Assembly: GCF_017562075.2 (NCBI RefSeq)
Contig: NC_054082.1
Coordinates: forward strand, 13,331,286 to 13,395,285
Length of the DNA: 64,000 nt
Direction: 5' to 3'
Source: Anopheles merus
Taxonomy: Eukaryota > Arthropoda > Insecta > Diptera > Culicidae
Positions 20,681-33,200 of the stretch are shown here, one piece after another; the stretch's first letter is position 1; each line of letters begins with the position of its first letter. Below the pieces are notes generated by a model, which did no database searches, was not told the origin of the DNA, and was given only the letters and a program-made list of their open reading frames with translations. A program made the translations under genes and the position numbers.

Positions 20681-20702
20681 CTCTCTCTCTCTCTCTCTCT
20701 CT
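20681..20702. repeat. CT microsatellite
   Basis: A (CT)11 tract lies between GC-rich segments. Confidence 0.9.
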
Positions 20703-21043
20703 GTCCTGTCTATCTCTGTCCTGCTGCAGAGCGAGAACATAAATAACAATACGTACGGGAGCAGGCCGGAGCACTGGTCGGAGTAGGCGATAGTGTCCAG
20801 GCGACGTGACGCAACAACAGCAGCGGCGGCAGGACAAACGAACGGCTTTGCAGTGAAAGGGTGACACGCATAATTTACTCTCAACTCCCACCGGTCCCTA
20901 CCCTACCCCTTCCCCATTTCAACAGCCCTCCCCCGGTTCGCAGCATCCTTCCAAGCCTCCTTTAATGGTGTGTGAGGAGAAAGCAAAGTAGAATTTTTGA
21001 AACCAACCAGCAGTGCCGAGAGCGGGATTGTGCGTGCTGAACA

Positions 21044-21208
<165 letters not shown>

Positions 21209-22207
21209 ATTTTACAACATGCGTATACATATTATGCGCTGTACATAGGTCCCCTCATCCTCGCCACCCTACGTGCTTGGCCACTGCGCTGCTCGTTGGT
21301 CACCGTGACGGGATGGCAAACCGGCGGGAGCATCCGAAGGACAACAGCGGCGGCGGCCGGGCATGAAAGGGGTTTTTCAAAAGCTTAAAACCATGTGGGG
21401 GCCAGAAAGGGGCTATTTTCTTTCGACCAAGAAACCGACACGATAGGGAAAGACACGAGTCCGACCGTCCGTCCGCCCGTTCGTGTGCCGGCGTTGCTGA
21501 TAGCACAAGGGACAGTGCGCGTCGGGCATTACATAGGTATAGGTCGATGGAAATGTAAAGCAGTAAAATTGCGACCGTTCGTGAGCGGAGGACCAGCGGT
21601 GGGATGATGGCGGCGGGAGGGCACAAACAGATAACGTCCGAAAGTGGGTGCTGGGACGGCCAGGGATGAAGCAAACTCGGGGGTCGTATGTGTGGTAATG
21701 TATGTGAAGAATTCACCGTCACTTCCATTCGCTTCGCCTGGAGGAGGGAGGGTCTGGAGAGGAGTGTGCGTGAGGAGGGTGCGGATTTCGGTCTTCGCAT
21801 TTTGGACACGACTTTCCTTTCGGCCCATCCGTTTCCCTCGTTTTCCGTTCCACGTCGGCCTGCCGCGTGCGCATTCTAAACCGTCCGACGAAATTGCACG
21901 GACCACGGGAAGGCTGCTCATCTGCTTGTTCTGGTCGGTGCTGTGTTTTCGTTTCATGTTCACCGTGAGGTTGAGGACGCAGCAGCGGGAGGGCACACAT
22001 AAAATCGAAAGTAGTTTCGCTTTCGTCTCGGCCGAAAGGCGAACAACCGAGGTGCGTCCTTGGAGCGTACTGGGCAATACGTACACAATTTTGCAATAGG
22101 AATCCATTGCGCTGGCGGTAGAATGTAGTGATGTGGCTCTACTGGCTTTAAGGATTCTGAAGTTTTAGGTAACGATTATTTCATAATTTTAACAAAATTA
22201 TACAATT

Positions 22208-22727
22208 TTAGGCAAACACTGGCAACCATTGCAACGCGTAACCATTAGCCCTATCTTCAAACTCCTCCAAATAAAGGACACCCCCCCCCCACTGAATAGT
22301 TTCCCAAGAAATGTCGTAAATTGTTTGAAGGTCGTACTCAACACCAGGCTCATCGCTTTTTCTCTCCGTCCTCACCGTCCTCAAGCAGCCTAATAAACTG
22401 TAACCTCCAGCGCAGCGTAATGCCGAACATAAACCTATGTACACCCACTAGCACACCGACCCACGGAACCCATTCACTATTGATGATGCTCGGTAAAGAG
22501 ATTCCGAGCATCCGATAACTTTGCACTGCAGCAAAGCGGTAAACTGTGCGTTCCACAGCGGGCGAAAATCCATACCAAACACATTGGACAGATAGTACAA
22601 CAAATAGCACAGCACAAACACTACCAACGTATGCGAGTAAGCAAGCGGCACTGCAAATAAGGAGAAGCGCCACAGCTACAAGGGTTCTCACGACACGCGA
22701 AGAAGGAATTTGCAGCGCCGAAAGCAA
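22208..22727 (-). pseudogene. Possible decayed or partial membrane-protein gene
   Basis: A 125-codon open frame (22727-22350) has hydrophobic segments such as TLVAVALLLICSAACLLAYV and VCAVLFVVLSVQCVWYGF, then VGVLVGVHRFMFGITLRW and a charged tail. It has no in-frame ATG before the upstream stop. A second frame continues in place (SDEPGVEYDLQTIYDISWETIQW) after the first stop, ahead of a 10-base homopolymer. This looks like a membrane protein broken by frameshift or an exon with unseen partners. No family is recognised, and chance cannot be excluded. Confidence 0.25.
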
Positions 22728-23035
22728 ATGAAGAGTTTTCTTCTTTTGTATTGCTCAAAACATACAGAAACTGGGTTTTGCAAAATTACGATGAGGTACA
22801 GGGCTATAGATTGTCCGATGGGGCACATACCTTTAGTCAACCAGCTCTAAAGAGCGTATGACAAGCGAGTAGCCTTTTATTCTTGCTAAGCGGTGTTGAA
22901 AATGAGTTGTATGAGTACAATTAAACAGAGTTATTCAACTAAAGCAAGCATTAAAGGATTTTGAAAGACTTGAAACACAATAATGCAATTGAAACAGCCG
23001 TAGTTTTAACAACGACCTATCTCAAAGGTATATGG

Positions 23036-23053
23036 ATTGCATAGATTTAGGCG
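23036..23053 (+). repeat. Copy D, single arm of the TTGCATAC/TAGGCG repeat
   Basis: ATTGCATAGATTTAGGCG matches the core with two changes. No clear inverted partner is found within 100 bp downstream; GCAATTGAAACAGCCG lies 50 bp upstream. Confidence 0.4.
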
Positions 23054-23909
23054 GACTAGTTGAGTAGTATACAGTATACTGTTAGGTGCTTGAAACATTC
23101 AACCGTATTTCATCATGAGCATTGTGGCGTCTCCATTGAGAGAAAAACAAACAAAAGAGAGCTATACACACAGAATATTAGTTTATGAAATTCGTTCAAA
23201 CATATTTTTTACCATATTGTAGTCTAAAAGAAATTTCTCCTCAAACATACTTACAGCAAAGACAAACCTTTGGGAAGTAAACGTTTACCATCGTTTTCTT
23301 TAAACCTCAGCTTAAAATGCTCTTCTAAAGCTTCCAATACAATATTGAGTAGCTCTTAGGTATTTTTAAAACAGAAACCAAAGCTAACAATCTATCCCCT
23401 TGCTTGGCCAACACTTTCTCGCCGTATAACCAGCATCCACCTCCACCCATCCAACCATCTATTGACAGTGTCAGCGACATACAGGTATCGGATTGAAAAT
23501 ATTACCAGCGAGTGTTCTGGTCGTACGTAAATATTCCCACATGTGCCCACACACACAAACATACTACACCACAGCAGGGGGGAAGCGATACGGTGAAGTG
23601 ATGGTTTTGCACAATCTCGGCCCAAATCAGAAGACATCGCACTCGGCGGAACGTTTCGATGAAAGTCCTTGTCTTGTTGCCAGCATGCACGGTACCACCG
23701 CCGGTCCCTGCCGGTTTGCTCTTCAGCCCGGCTCCGGTAATGAATTATTTAACAGCCCAAGCAGGTTGGCAAAACGTGCCCGAACGTGCGCGCCTGCCGT
23801 TGACATGTTGTCAGCGTAAGAACATTTTATAGTTGCTTGATAAATATTCAAACACCTTTCCCCCGTTCGTTCTTTGTCGCTTTCGCTCTGTGCTGGTCGT
23901 TTCTTGGAG

Positions 23910-23928
23910 GGGGGCGGGCGGGCGGGGT
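23910..23928 (+). other. Putative G-quadruplex tract
   Basis: GGGGGGCGGGCGGGCGGGG has four G runs of at least three separated by single C loops, the most stable class of predicted quadruplex. No gene start is recognised near it. Confidence 0.5.
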
Positions 23929-25407
23929 GTTTTTTCCAAATGATTCCAAAGTCGTCGGACCGTGTGTGCGTACGCGACGCGCTGTATCCGTGGGTGGATT
24001 AGAGCGTAGCAGGTAGAAGGTGTACTAATTACGCTCGGACGTCAATTTCAATTTGGTCCACGTCAACGGCGACTGTAATCAAGCGCCGTATCGGTCAGTC
24101 AACCGTTGACGGAAGGCCGTTTGAAGTGGCGTCAACACTTTGTGCCATTCAGCTTGGGACGTTGGGCATTTATTAGTTACGAGGATCAATCCTTTTTGCT
24201 GAATAATATTACTAGCTGACAGTGGCACTTGCCATCTGGAGCTTGCTGGAATTTTTATGTTATTGAACGATTGTTCCTACCGCTTCAATTTATAACATCT
24301 ATTAAAATTAATAACATTTTAAACAAAACACATTTCTCGAATAAAACAAACTATTCCAGTATTTCGTTTCTTTGCTTGTGTGACTTAATGGCATTTGCAA
24401 AACACCTTCCCTTTCTCCTGTTGAAAGAATAGAACTTGCCTGCATTTCAACACACCCACGTGATACGCGGTTACGTTGCGCAACGAGCTGCAGTTGAAAT
24501 GAGCAATAAAAGTCATTATGCACCTGCAGCGGCTGCATTCAACTTCCACCGATAATTCGCCATGATTTAAACTTAAACAAACGTGCCAAAAGATAAGCCA
24601 CGGCTATCACGCGCCATGCACCAGACTGCACCAACTTGCACCCCTTTCTGGTAAGTGAGCGCTATAATTGTTGTTTAAGCGGGTAATAATTCTCCACCAC
24701 GTATTCACGCGTAAGAAATGTTCAAACCAGTTCCAGCATGCTACCTAGATAAATGGCAAAACTTTCCAGCACACTTCCTGGGTACGGTTCAAAACCTCAA
24801 CCTCAAGCCTGCCAGGATGGTTTCGGGGTGGAGGGGCCCTCCATTGCGTGTCGAGCGTCCATTGCCAGCGCTTGTCGGGTGGATTGCGTGACCAAACCCA
24901 TGGGTAAGCCTTTTAAACGTTTTATGCCTATTAAATCACAGTGCAGCACACGGTGGTGGGCAGCGAAAAGTGCTCCATTACCATGCTCCAAGAATCATAC
25001 ACAAACCTCACCTCACTGAGACAGATTTAATCCACCTCAAACCACCGGAAGGCATAGCATGGTTGCCGTTGAGAAGTTGTTTCACACGAGTTGTTTTCGT
25101 TGCATGCCGGGGACGTACGCATGGAGTGTGTTTAAGGTGCGACGGTTTAGTGTTTATCGAAATTGGAATTGATTGAGTGAGTGTGTATGACTGCGTGTGG
25201 CTGAACAAAAAGGGGAACATTATTTGGCCGCGAGCTGTTTGTAGCAGCACACTTCGCGAGCGGGGATTATAGGCTTTTGCTCCATTTGGAAGCTTACATG
25301 GTTAGTCAGTAATTGAGTATGCTTTTTTGTGTTCCGATGTGAATATTGAATAGGAAAAATAATTTTAATACGCTATGTTACATTGCTCTTAGCACACAGC
25401 TATGCGG

Positions 25408-25503
25408 ATTGCATACTTTGTGGCGATTTATCCCCAGGAACCATTTGAAACATCGTGCAAGATTGTTATTTAAATGGAAAACCGCCTAGATGTATGCAAT
25501 TTT
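25408..25503. repeat. Copy E of TTGCATAC/TAGGCG palindrome-like repeat
   Basis: The left arm ATTGCATACTTTGTGGCG (25408-25424) faces the right arm CCGCCTAGATGTATGCAAT (25482-25500) across about 57 bp. The interior is unrelated to that of other copies. Confidence 0.55.
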
Positions 25504-27784
25504 AAACTAAAACCATTTTATTAGTAAATTTGATGAAATAGTTTTGTATTTTGTACGAAAAGAATGTGCTTCTCGTTATTCTCATTCGTCCATATTTCTT
25601 ACAACTAAATGCTATCAAGATGTATGCGTCCACTACCCTATGCACAAACCAACACAATCCAGCAAACATCGAATAATCTCGTGCTTGCTAAACGATCATG
25701 TCACAAATAAAACGGTACATGTCTTTTTTTATCTACATGCTTCCCTCATTCCCCCTTTGCAACCATAAACTGAATGTTGATATTACTAACACCACCGCAG
25801 CTACACAATCAAACCGACCAACGTGAACCAACGGTTTACCGAGCGGTGTAGCGGTAGCCATAAATGGTTACACTTTTATGCATCAATCAGCGCCACCGAA
25901 CAGCCACATAAACGTCATCCAGATTGATCGGAGCTTATTGATATTTTTAATAGATTTTGCTGTACCACTGGCCAAGCAATACTTCGCTGCAGATAGTCCT
26001 GGTACAAGTACAGCGGTTGGCTCGATGCCTTTGCTGTACAGTCCACAGCGCACCAATCACTAGACAGACTCGCGTGTGCACACATCCACACGGTTTCGAC
26101 ATAAATCGAAACGGGCAATTTTTATTAAAACTCATTTCCTACCGATCCAACACTACTTCCGAACGGGTATACATTAATCCGGTACACGGTAAGGCAATTT
26201 CCAGCTTGCATCCGTTCAACCACCCTGCCCCATGCGGCGTTGTACATGGCTGGAGGGTGAAATCCGTACGATAACCGCAATAAAAGCGGGAAATGCTCGT
26301 CATAAATATCTGGGGCGCTTCTTCTTTTTTCTTCTTCTATACCTTTTTTCTCCCTTCCTGCTCAGGGCTAGAGGCGCACCTTAGGCAACAGGTTGAGATC
26401 GTCCACTGTCCTGCTACCTTGAAGGTGGATTTTAAATAAAATGTCACCCTTGCAAATCAACGATTGGTGTGCGTTTTATTGCGTCCATTTCGGGCAGGTG
26501 CAACGCCAGATAGGGATTTTATCCCTCGTATGAGACTGTTTGGTAGAGTTTGAAATTGAAGTGCACATACTTTTATTGCTTTGAATCAAATTTTATGTTT
26601 GAATTTGTTTGTTTGCTTGATTTCTTTCATTTAATATCCCCCAACGCTTCTGAAACTTGTTTCTAGCTTGTTTTTATTCCACTTGTCGCACATTGTTGCA
26701 TGTCCTTAATCCGTCCATTCACTTACTTACAACTGCTAGTTTTGACCCACTTATCAAATCAACTGACTACAACTAACAGACAACCCATCAAGCGTCAATT
26801 ACTGTAAGTAACCGTTTTACTTTCATTGCCACTCGTCAGGACATCAGGTCGCTTTTGGACGTGCGGCGGCCCCGTTGGTGAGCCCCCGTTCCATAAAAAT
26901 ACAACCCATTGGTATTGTTCTTAGTGTTGCTTTTCATTCACTTTTAAACTTTTTCCCCTGCCCTCCTACGATATCTAATTTTCACCCTACATAACAATCG
27001 ATCGCACAGATTGTTTCCCACTGTTTCTATCAACAATTCAACCAACAGCTCGTTCTGCAAACAAAATCACTGCAAATCTTCCCCAATTCAAAACCAACAC
27101 CATCAAAACAGTGGGAAACAGTTGCCTGCAGTTTTGTGGAGGCTTTTTGAGTTGAAGTTGAATCCTGTTTTGTTTCGTAGCTATTTTGGCAATTCTCATT
27201 TTTAAACCCATCGATGACTGTGTTGGTGAAGGCGGGGCCGACCCGGGGTCAGCTGCAAAACGGGCAGTCAAACACGAGCGCAACAGCACGACTAGTCTGT
27301 GCCAGTATAAAAATGGGGTAATAGTATTAGTAGCAGCAATAGGCGACTTGTGCAGCGAACCAGTGGCAACCGGAAGCCCAATCGATACGCTTCATTTTTA
27401 ATGACGGCTCGTTGGCACATTCCCGTTCCTTTCGCTCACACGTTTGCTGCAGCCCATTTTTGTTTTTTCTTTTTTTGAGCTGCGAAACAGGAAGTAAGCA
27501 ATGTTCGGGCTGCTCGAGCAGCCAAGGCAAAACACTTTGCTTCACGAACATTCCCAGCACGCAGGCAATCGGTTTTGCGTGCTTTACTAAACGAGGTGAG
27601 CGATTACACATGAACACTTCAAGGAGCACGCTACAGCAGCACGCTGGCATGTTGGTGTTTTGGAGCGTGCAGAAGGCGTTTTGTTTATGTTTTGCTCTTA
27701 TTATTTAAATTGGGCCAAACTAAGTTATTTACACAAACAAAACTTCAACAAAAACTATGCAGATTAGTGCTTATTTGGCAAACC

Positions 27785-27853
27785 GATTGCAAGTTTGCGT
27801 TAAATTCGTTGAAATATTCTTCATTAATCAAGACGCCTTAATGTATGCAATTT
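27785..27853. repeat. Copy F of TTGCATAC/TAGGCG palindrome-like repeat
   Basis: The right arm GACGCCTTAATGTATGCAATTT (27832-27853) is clear. The left arm GATTGCAAGTTTGCG (27785-27799) is degenerate. The whole unit is about 70 bp in AT-rich sequence. Confidence 0.45.
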
Positions 27854-28981
27854 GCTAGTCATAAGCTACTCTTGAAAGGTACAAACGACACGGAAACACT
27901 TAACAGTGTCATCCAATGTCCTGGAATTTAAAAATAAAGTACACTACCTTCCATTATGATATGAATAAGTAATTCACATAAAATGGCCACCACACTCCTG
28001 TTGCTCTACAAACATGTAATTATTTGCTACATCATTGTCGCAAAAAAAACGAACCCTCTGCTCCTGAAACAGCACCAATAAACGATAATTGATATTCACT
28101 TTCTATTTATCCGCTCCCTTTCGCGACATCGCACCCTTAATGCGTTCCATAACTCTCGCGGCGGATTCGCACAGATGTGCACTTTTGCTCCCGCTACATC
28201 GCACCAACAACGGTGCGAAAGATTGCAGCCAAAACCGCGAAACGACTTCACACGGGATAACTTCACATCCTCCCCTCCCTCAATCACATTCACCCCGTCA
28301 ATTGATTATGCATGAAAGGATAATTTCCCAACAATCTTCCCCCAAGGCGCACCAGTGGTTGTACCAGCCGCGTGCGTCACCCGTTGCCATGGGCGTCATC
28401 GTACACCTCGTCTGCCCCCCTTCCCCCTGCCACACCCAACCGTGTGAACCGCGTGTGCCAAAACACAACGGGCACAACCCCCGCAGGGCCAATAAGTAGG
28501 GTGAATTGAACCGATTGTTTTGCAAGCGAAAGTCAGGCCGACGACGACAACGGTGCTGGCATGAGGGAAAGCGAAACCTGCGAGGTGAAAACTCGCGGAA
28601 ATCAGCGTGAAAATAACTTTATCGTTCGGCGCCCACCCCTCCGCGCCATCCACTGGGTGGCAAAGTGGCTGTCGAGAATAACACCATTTAGAGCCATAAA
28701 ACCATAAGCCCAATCGGCGCGACTGCACAGTTATGATCCGCCACCGGAACCGTGCGCTACGGCCCCGGCACCGAGCTTCGATACTGGGTGGGAGGGCGCG
28801 CGTTTGGGCACCGTGGGCCCGTGCTGTGTTTGTGCTGTGTGCTGTGTTGTGAAGTGCAGTCGAGTTTGGTGTTGATTTTTGGGTAAACGAGTCGCTTGTG
28901 CCGCTTCGTACGCTCGGTGGAAAATGCTCGTTTCGCAACTTTGCACCCGATTTCCGAGTTTGAGTTGGTGAAAACACTCAC

Positions 28982-29107
28982 AAGGCAAGTAATCGAAACC
29001 ATCCTCGCTGTGGTTGAAGTGGTGGTAGAATTGTTCGGATTCCTTTCTTTCGGATTAGGAGAAGACGTAATTGTCTCTTGGGAGCATTTAATGTCTTCAT
29101 TCTCCAT
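28982..29107 (-). CDS. Possible first coding exon, 42 codons, unknown
   Basis: From the ATG at 29107 the frame reads MENEDIKCSQETITSSPNPK, then a Ser/Thr/Asn-rich stretch ending MVSITCL. It meets a strong donor GTGAGT at a codon boundary. No partner exon was found with confidence. Antisense to it is an equally open frame, so the coding strand is uncertain. Confidence 0.22.
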
Positions 29108-30154
29108 CGGTTCAGCAGCAGCAGTATCATCAGCAGCAAATTGATGCCATGAGATTTAATTATCCGCTTTCTTCAAGATGCTTTGCGAGTCGTTTCAAAT
29201 TAACCACCAATGGGGAGAAAATACCAAAAACCATAAACGGAACAAAATAATGCTAAAGCCCATCCCATCCCAACAACAAAGAAAGTGGCGAAAGAATTAG
29301 CCCAGGTTTTGCATTACACGTTCGCGACTGGGGAAATCCTTGAATTCCACCAGTAAAGTCATTGGTCTCGTAACGCAAATTATAAGGTAAATTTTTAATC
29401 AATCCCTCCCCACTCTCGGACCATTTTGCCTTTGAAGAAACGGGCGAAGAAAGCAACAGCTTCGGCACAGCAAGCATGCTGCCCTTAGCTCTGCAGCACG
29501 CTGGAACGCTCCTGCAACGTCCCTGATAGTCTACGCCGCGGACCGCGAGCAAACTGTGGAGGTGGATAAATTGTTTTCCAAATCGTTTCTCCCTTCTTTC
29601 TGGCCCGTCCCACTGTTCTTTGCTCTACTGTCGGTGGTCAACGATACTGATAGGCTGCTGCTGCTTCTGCTGCTGCTGGCTGCCGCGGAGTTCGAACGGC
29701 ATTTCGCCAATCGCACCGCAGCAGCCCCGTAGTACGCGCGCGATGGATGAAAAATAATCAACCGAATTGAATCTTAAAAGCTTCGTCCATAATTATGATC
29801 AAATATTAATGAAGTGAACGCCAACCGAGACGGGAGCTGCTTTGGATTTTGGGGTAAGGCGAGCGGGGGGCCCGGGCCGGGCTAACTTCAGACTTTGCTT
29901 TACTTTGCGCTGGGCAGCCGGGGAGGTGGCTGATTGTGTATTCGGTCGGTTCGGTGGCTCTGTGTGTTAGCATACGAATAAAGCAACGACATTATTGAGA
30001 CGTTTCTAGCGGGTGGGCGAACCGGCTAGCAAAATGTGCAACTTATTGCTGTGGATAGCCACAGTTCGATGTTGAGTTTGAAGTTGAGTGATTGAAAATA
30101 CTTTAAATTCAACACAGTCTTGAAAGATGCTTTAGTTGATTGCTTTGTTAAAAT

Positions 30155-30239
30155 TTGCATACATTTAGGAGAAATGTCCTCGAACTCTCCGTGCTATGTA
30201 TTGCATCGTTCCGCCTCGAAGTATGCAATTTGCATTACA
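30155..30239. repeat. Copy G of TTGCATAC/TAGGCG palindrome-like repeat
   Basis: The left arm TTGCATACATTTAGGAG (30155-30171) faces the right arm CGCCTCGAAGTATGCAA (30212-30228) across about 40 bp. It is followed by TTTGCATTACA, which makes a 19-bp exact match with copy A. Confidence 0.55.
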
Positions 30240-33200
30240 GAAAACAATTATTACCATCTTGATTGTCTTTTTTATAGTAATTACAAATTTCTATTAAGCT
30301 AAATAGTTATTCAAAATGCTTGTATGGCCTTGTGTTTGTAAAACAGTGGAGAATATTTCCCACAACAATATGCTCGAAATTGAGACATAAAAATATTTCA
30401 TTGCCGAGCCATTTTTCAGCCCACAGCATACACCCCTAAAACTGGTTTTCCTCGAAACAAAATGTGCAGAAAAATGCTCTCGGAAATATTGGTACGAATT
30501 CCGTCGGCTCCCTTCTTGAAAGTTCGCACAAATTCTTCACTCACGCCTCATTCCAGTGCTGCCCGCAACCGATGCTTGAGCCATAGCCCAAAAGTGAGCA
30601 AATATCGGGCACACGCGACACGCTCGGGTAGGGCGTCCCGAAACGAAGTGATATTTAATCCCTTTAGAACGCGAACAAATCACAATCGGGACCTGCTTTC
30701 CCCTTGGCAGAAATGATCCAGAAGAAAGAGGACGAACAAAAAAAAAACACCAACCAGACCCACCGCTCGAGCACCGCGCGACCAGTGTTACCTTCCGTAA
30801 GATTGCTTTCTTTACCTTCCGACTAATAACAACTCCCTGAGTGCTCACACACACACACACACTCACAAGAGGAGCAATCGTTTTCAGCCCGTTTAAGGTA
30901 ACAGTGATTTTTATTTCCCACCTGAAGCCCGTTGCGCACGACACGGAAATGAATATTTGAAGGAATAATTCCTGTTGCTACCTCGTATCGTCGCACGGCA
31001 CACTGCCAAAGGGGAAGCGTGGAGCCAGGCACTGGCCAGGAGTGGTGGTAACGGTAAACTTTTCACACCTTCCCGGCCCCGGAACGCCCCGAACGATACC
31101 CGCGCTCGTTCGAAGTGCTGCGGCTGTGGAAAAGGACGCCCGCGAACAGGGACTACCCCGTTTGTGTTCGCTTCGCTTCCGGTGGGATAGCGTTACCTGG
31201 TTCGCATAATAGACTCGTACTCGAGTCCCCGGGCAGGGAACGACGGTACCGTGTATATCGATGATGTTTGATGTGGAGAAGATGATGATGCAGCAACAAT
31301 TCCAAACCGGATCAGGGCGCTTGCACAGTGCGGTATGGGAGTTTGAGTCGATGTCGAATCGCACAGCGACGAAAAGAGACGAAAAGCGCCTTCAGACGTT
31401 TAGTATGCCAGGCATAAGTATGACGATTAGAACGTTGCCTGCACCAAAGCATGTTTGCGTCGAAAGAAGGGAAACATTTGCTCAATTCCCCCACCGAATA
31501 CACGAATACAGGTGTCCTCTGTTAGGCTTTTCCAGCGATGGTACATGAGAGAAAAAAATGCCTTTCAGTGTTGTCCTCTAGAATGGTTTGCCTGGTTCTG
31601 GTATGGGATGTACCGAACGAAGAAAGAAGTTCCTTTCATACCAATTCGCCACGGCCGCGAGGAAAAGCTCGGTATCCGTCCCCGATGGGAGCATCTTGTC
31701 ATGCAAAATCATGACCCAGGTTCCTGCTAATTGACTTTTATGTTGCTCAATTGGCTATTATTGTTTGCTCATTGAGTTATGGTGCGTGTAAGATGAACGT
31801 GGGATAATTTACGGACTTGCCTGCCGTAGGGATAGTTTCGTTTAATTTATCGCTTACATAAATGACACAAGCAATTATTTTTTTATGTTAGAATTTTAGT
31901 TCCCCTGTAGAAACCCCTCTTATAACATGAGCCTATAAATTAAAGTGCGCTCATTTGATTAGTAATAGTAATAATTTCTTTCCATAAAGAACGTTAACGA
32001 TTGTTTTACTTTTAATTTTGGAAGTTAGGTGAATGTGTACTGAAAGATACACACTTTAAGGCAATTTTACTTGTACATTTGATCATAACCAATCCCATTA
32101 AACTGGCTGGCTGTTGTGCGAATGCAATTATAAATTTATCATTTTTTTACAAACTGTTCAAACTAAAAACAGTATACTACAAAAGGAACAAAATACACCC
32201 ATCCTTGCGCTTTCCATCCGCTGTGTAGCATTTATCCTCCCTCCCGCAAACAATACCACCTCATCAATCATGGCAATGGTTGGCAAGGAAAATTGCCATA
32301 AACTCTACCACACCTTCAACAGTATCCTGCCCATGTCTCGCTCCGCATAAAGCGATCCCTCACAGAATGTGTGACACATCGACCGAACGCAGGGCAGAAC
32401 AAACCGCACACAGGATCGGCTGCACCGCCTCAAGTGCATCGGATGCTGTTGTCGCGTTGCCATTGTCCACAGCACCTGCACCGAGTGATTGAGAGCTGGG
32501 TGCAGAAAAAAAACAAAATCAACAACAGCAACAACAACTGTCGAAATGAAATGACTTTTCTATCCTGCCGTAGCAACAAAAAAAAACAGAACCGTGAGAA
32601 AGTTTTTCCCATCCAAAAAAAATCGGCATTCTGTTGTTTTGCTGCTATTCTCCTGCTGCTGCGTTTCTATTTCGACCGTTCTCGTCTCTAGTAGGCGAAT
32701 CTGCTTTGTTTGCTCGCCGTATGTGCGCTTCATTCATGCGCTCTGATGGATTCGATCCTTTTTCAGGCACATCCTGCCCTATCCATTGGTCGGGTTTCGA
32801 TTCGATTTGCTAAATTGTGTAGCTGTAGGATGGATTGAAGCAAACATCGGGGGAAAGCACGGTCCTATGCAAACAACGTCACAGGACGCATAAGGTAGCT
32901 CATCGTTCAACGAGCATCAGCGAGACCTCAGCCACGAGTTTTGCAATCAATGTTCTCTTAAATGCGACCTTTCTTTGTGGAATGGTTTGAAAAAAAAACA
33001 GAGTTTAAATTTTGCAACATTTGTTGCAATTATTTCTGCTCATATTTTAAACACACACACACACACATTCGTGCACACACACCAACGGATAGAAATCCAT
33101 TACGGCTTTCCAGGATATTTTCCCTCACATTTGCTTCACTCCACACTCATATATCAAATGTCAGTTTTCTACTTTCTAAAGCACTGTAAAAAAAAGCTTT

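Noticed and set aside
28396..28977. 193-codon - strand frame
   Set aside because: The residue mix is erratic with no domain, and it conflicts with the donor-bounded candidate exon just upstream.
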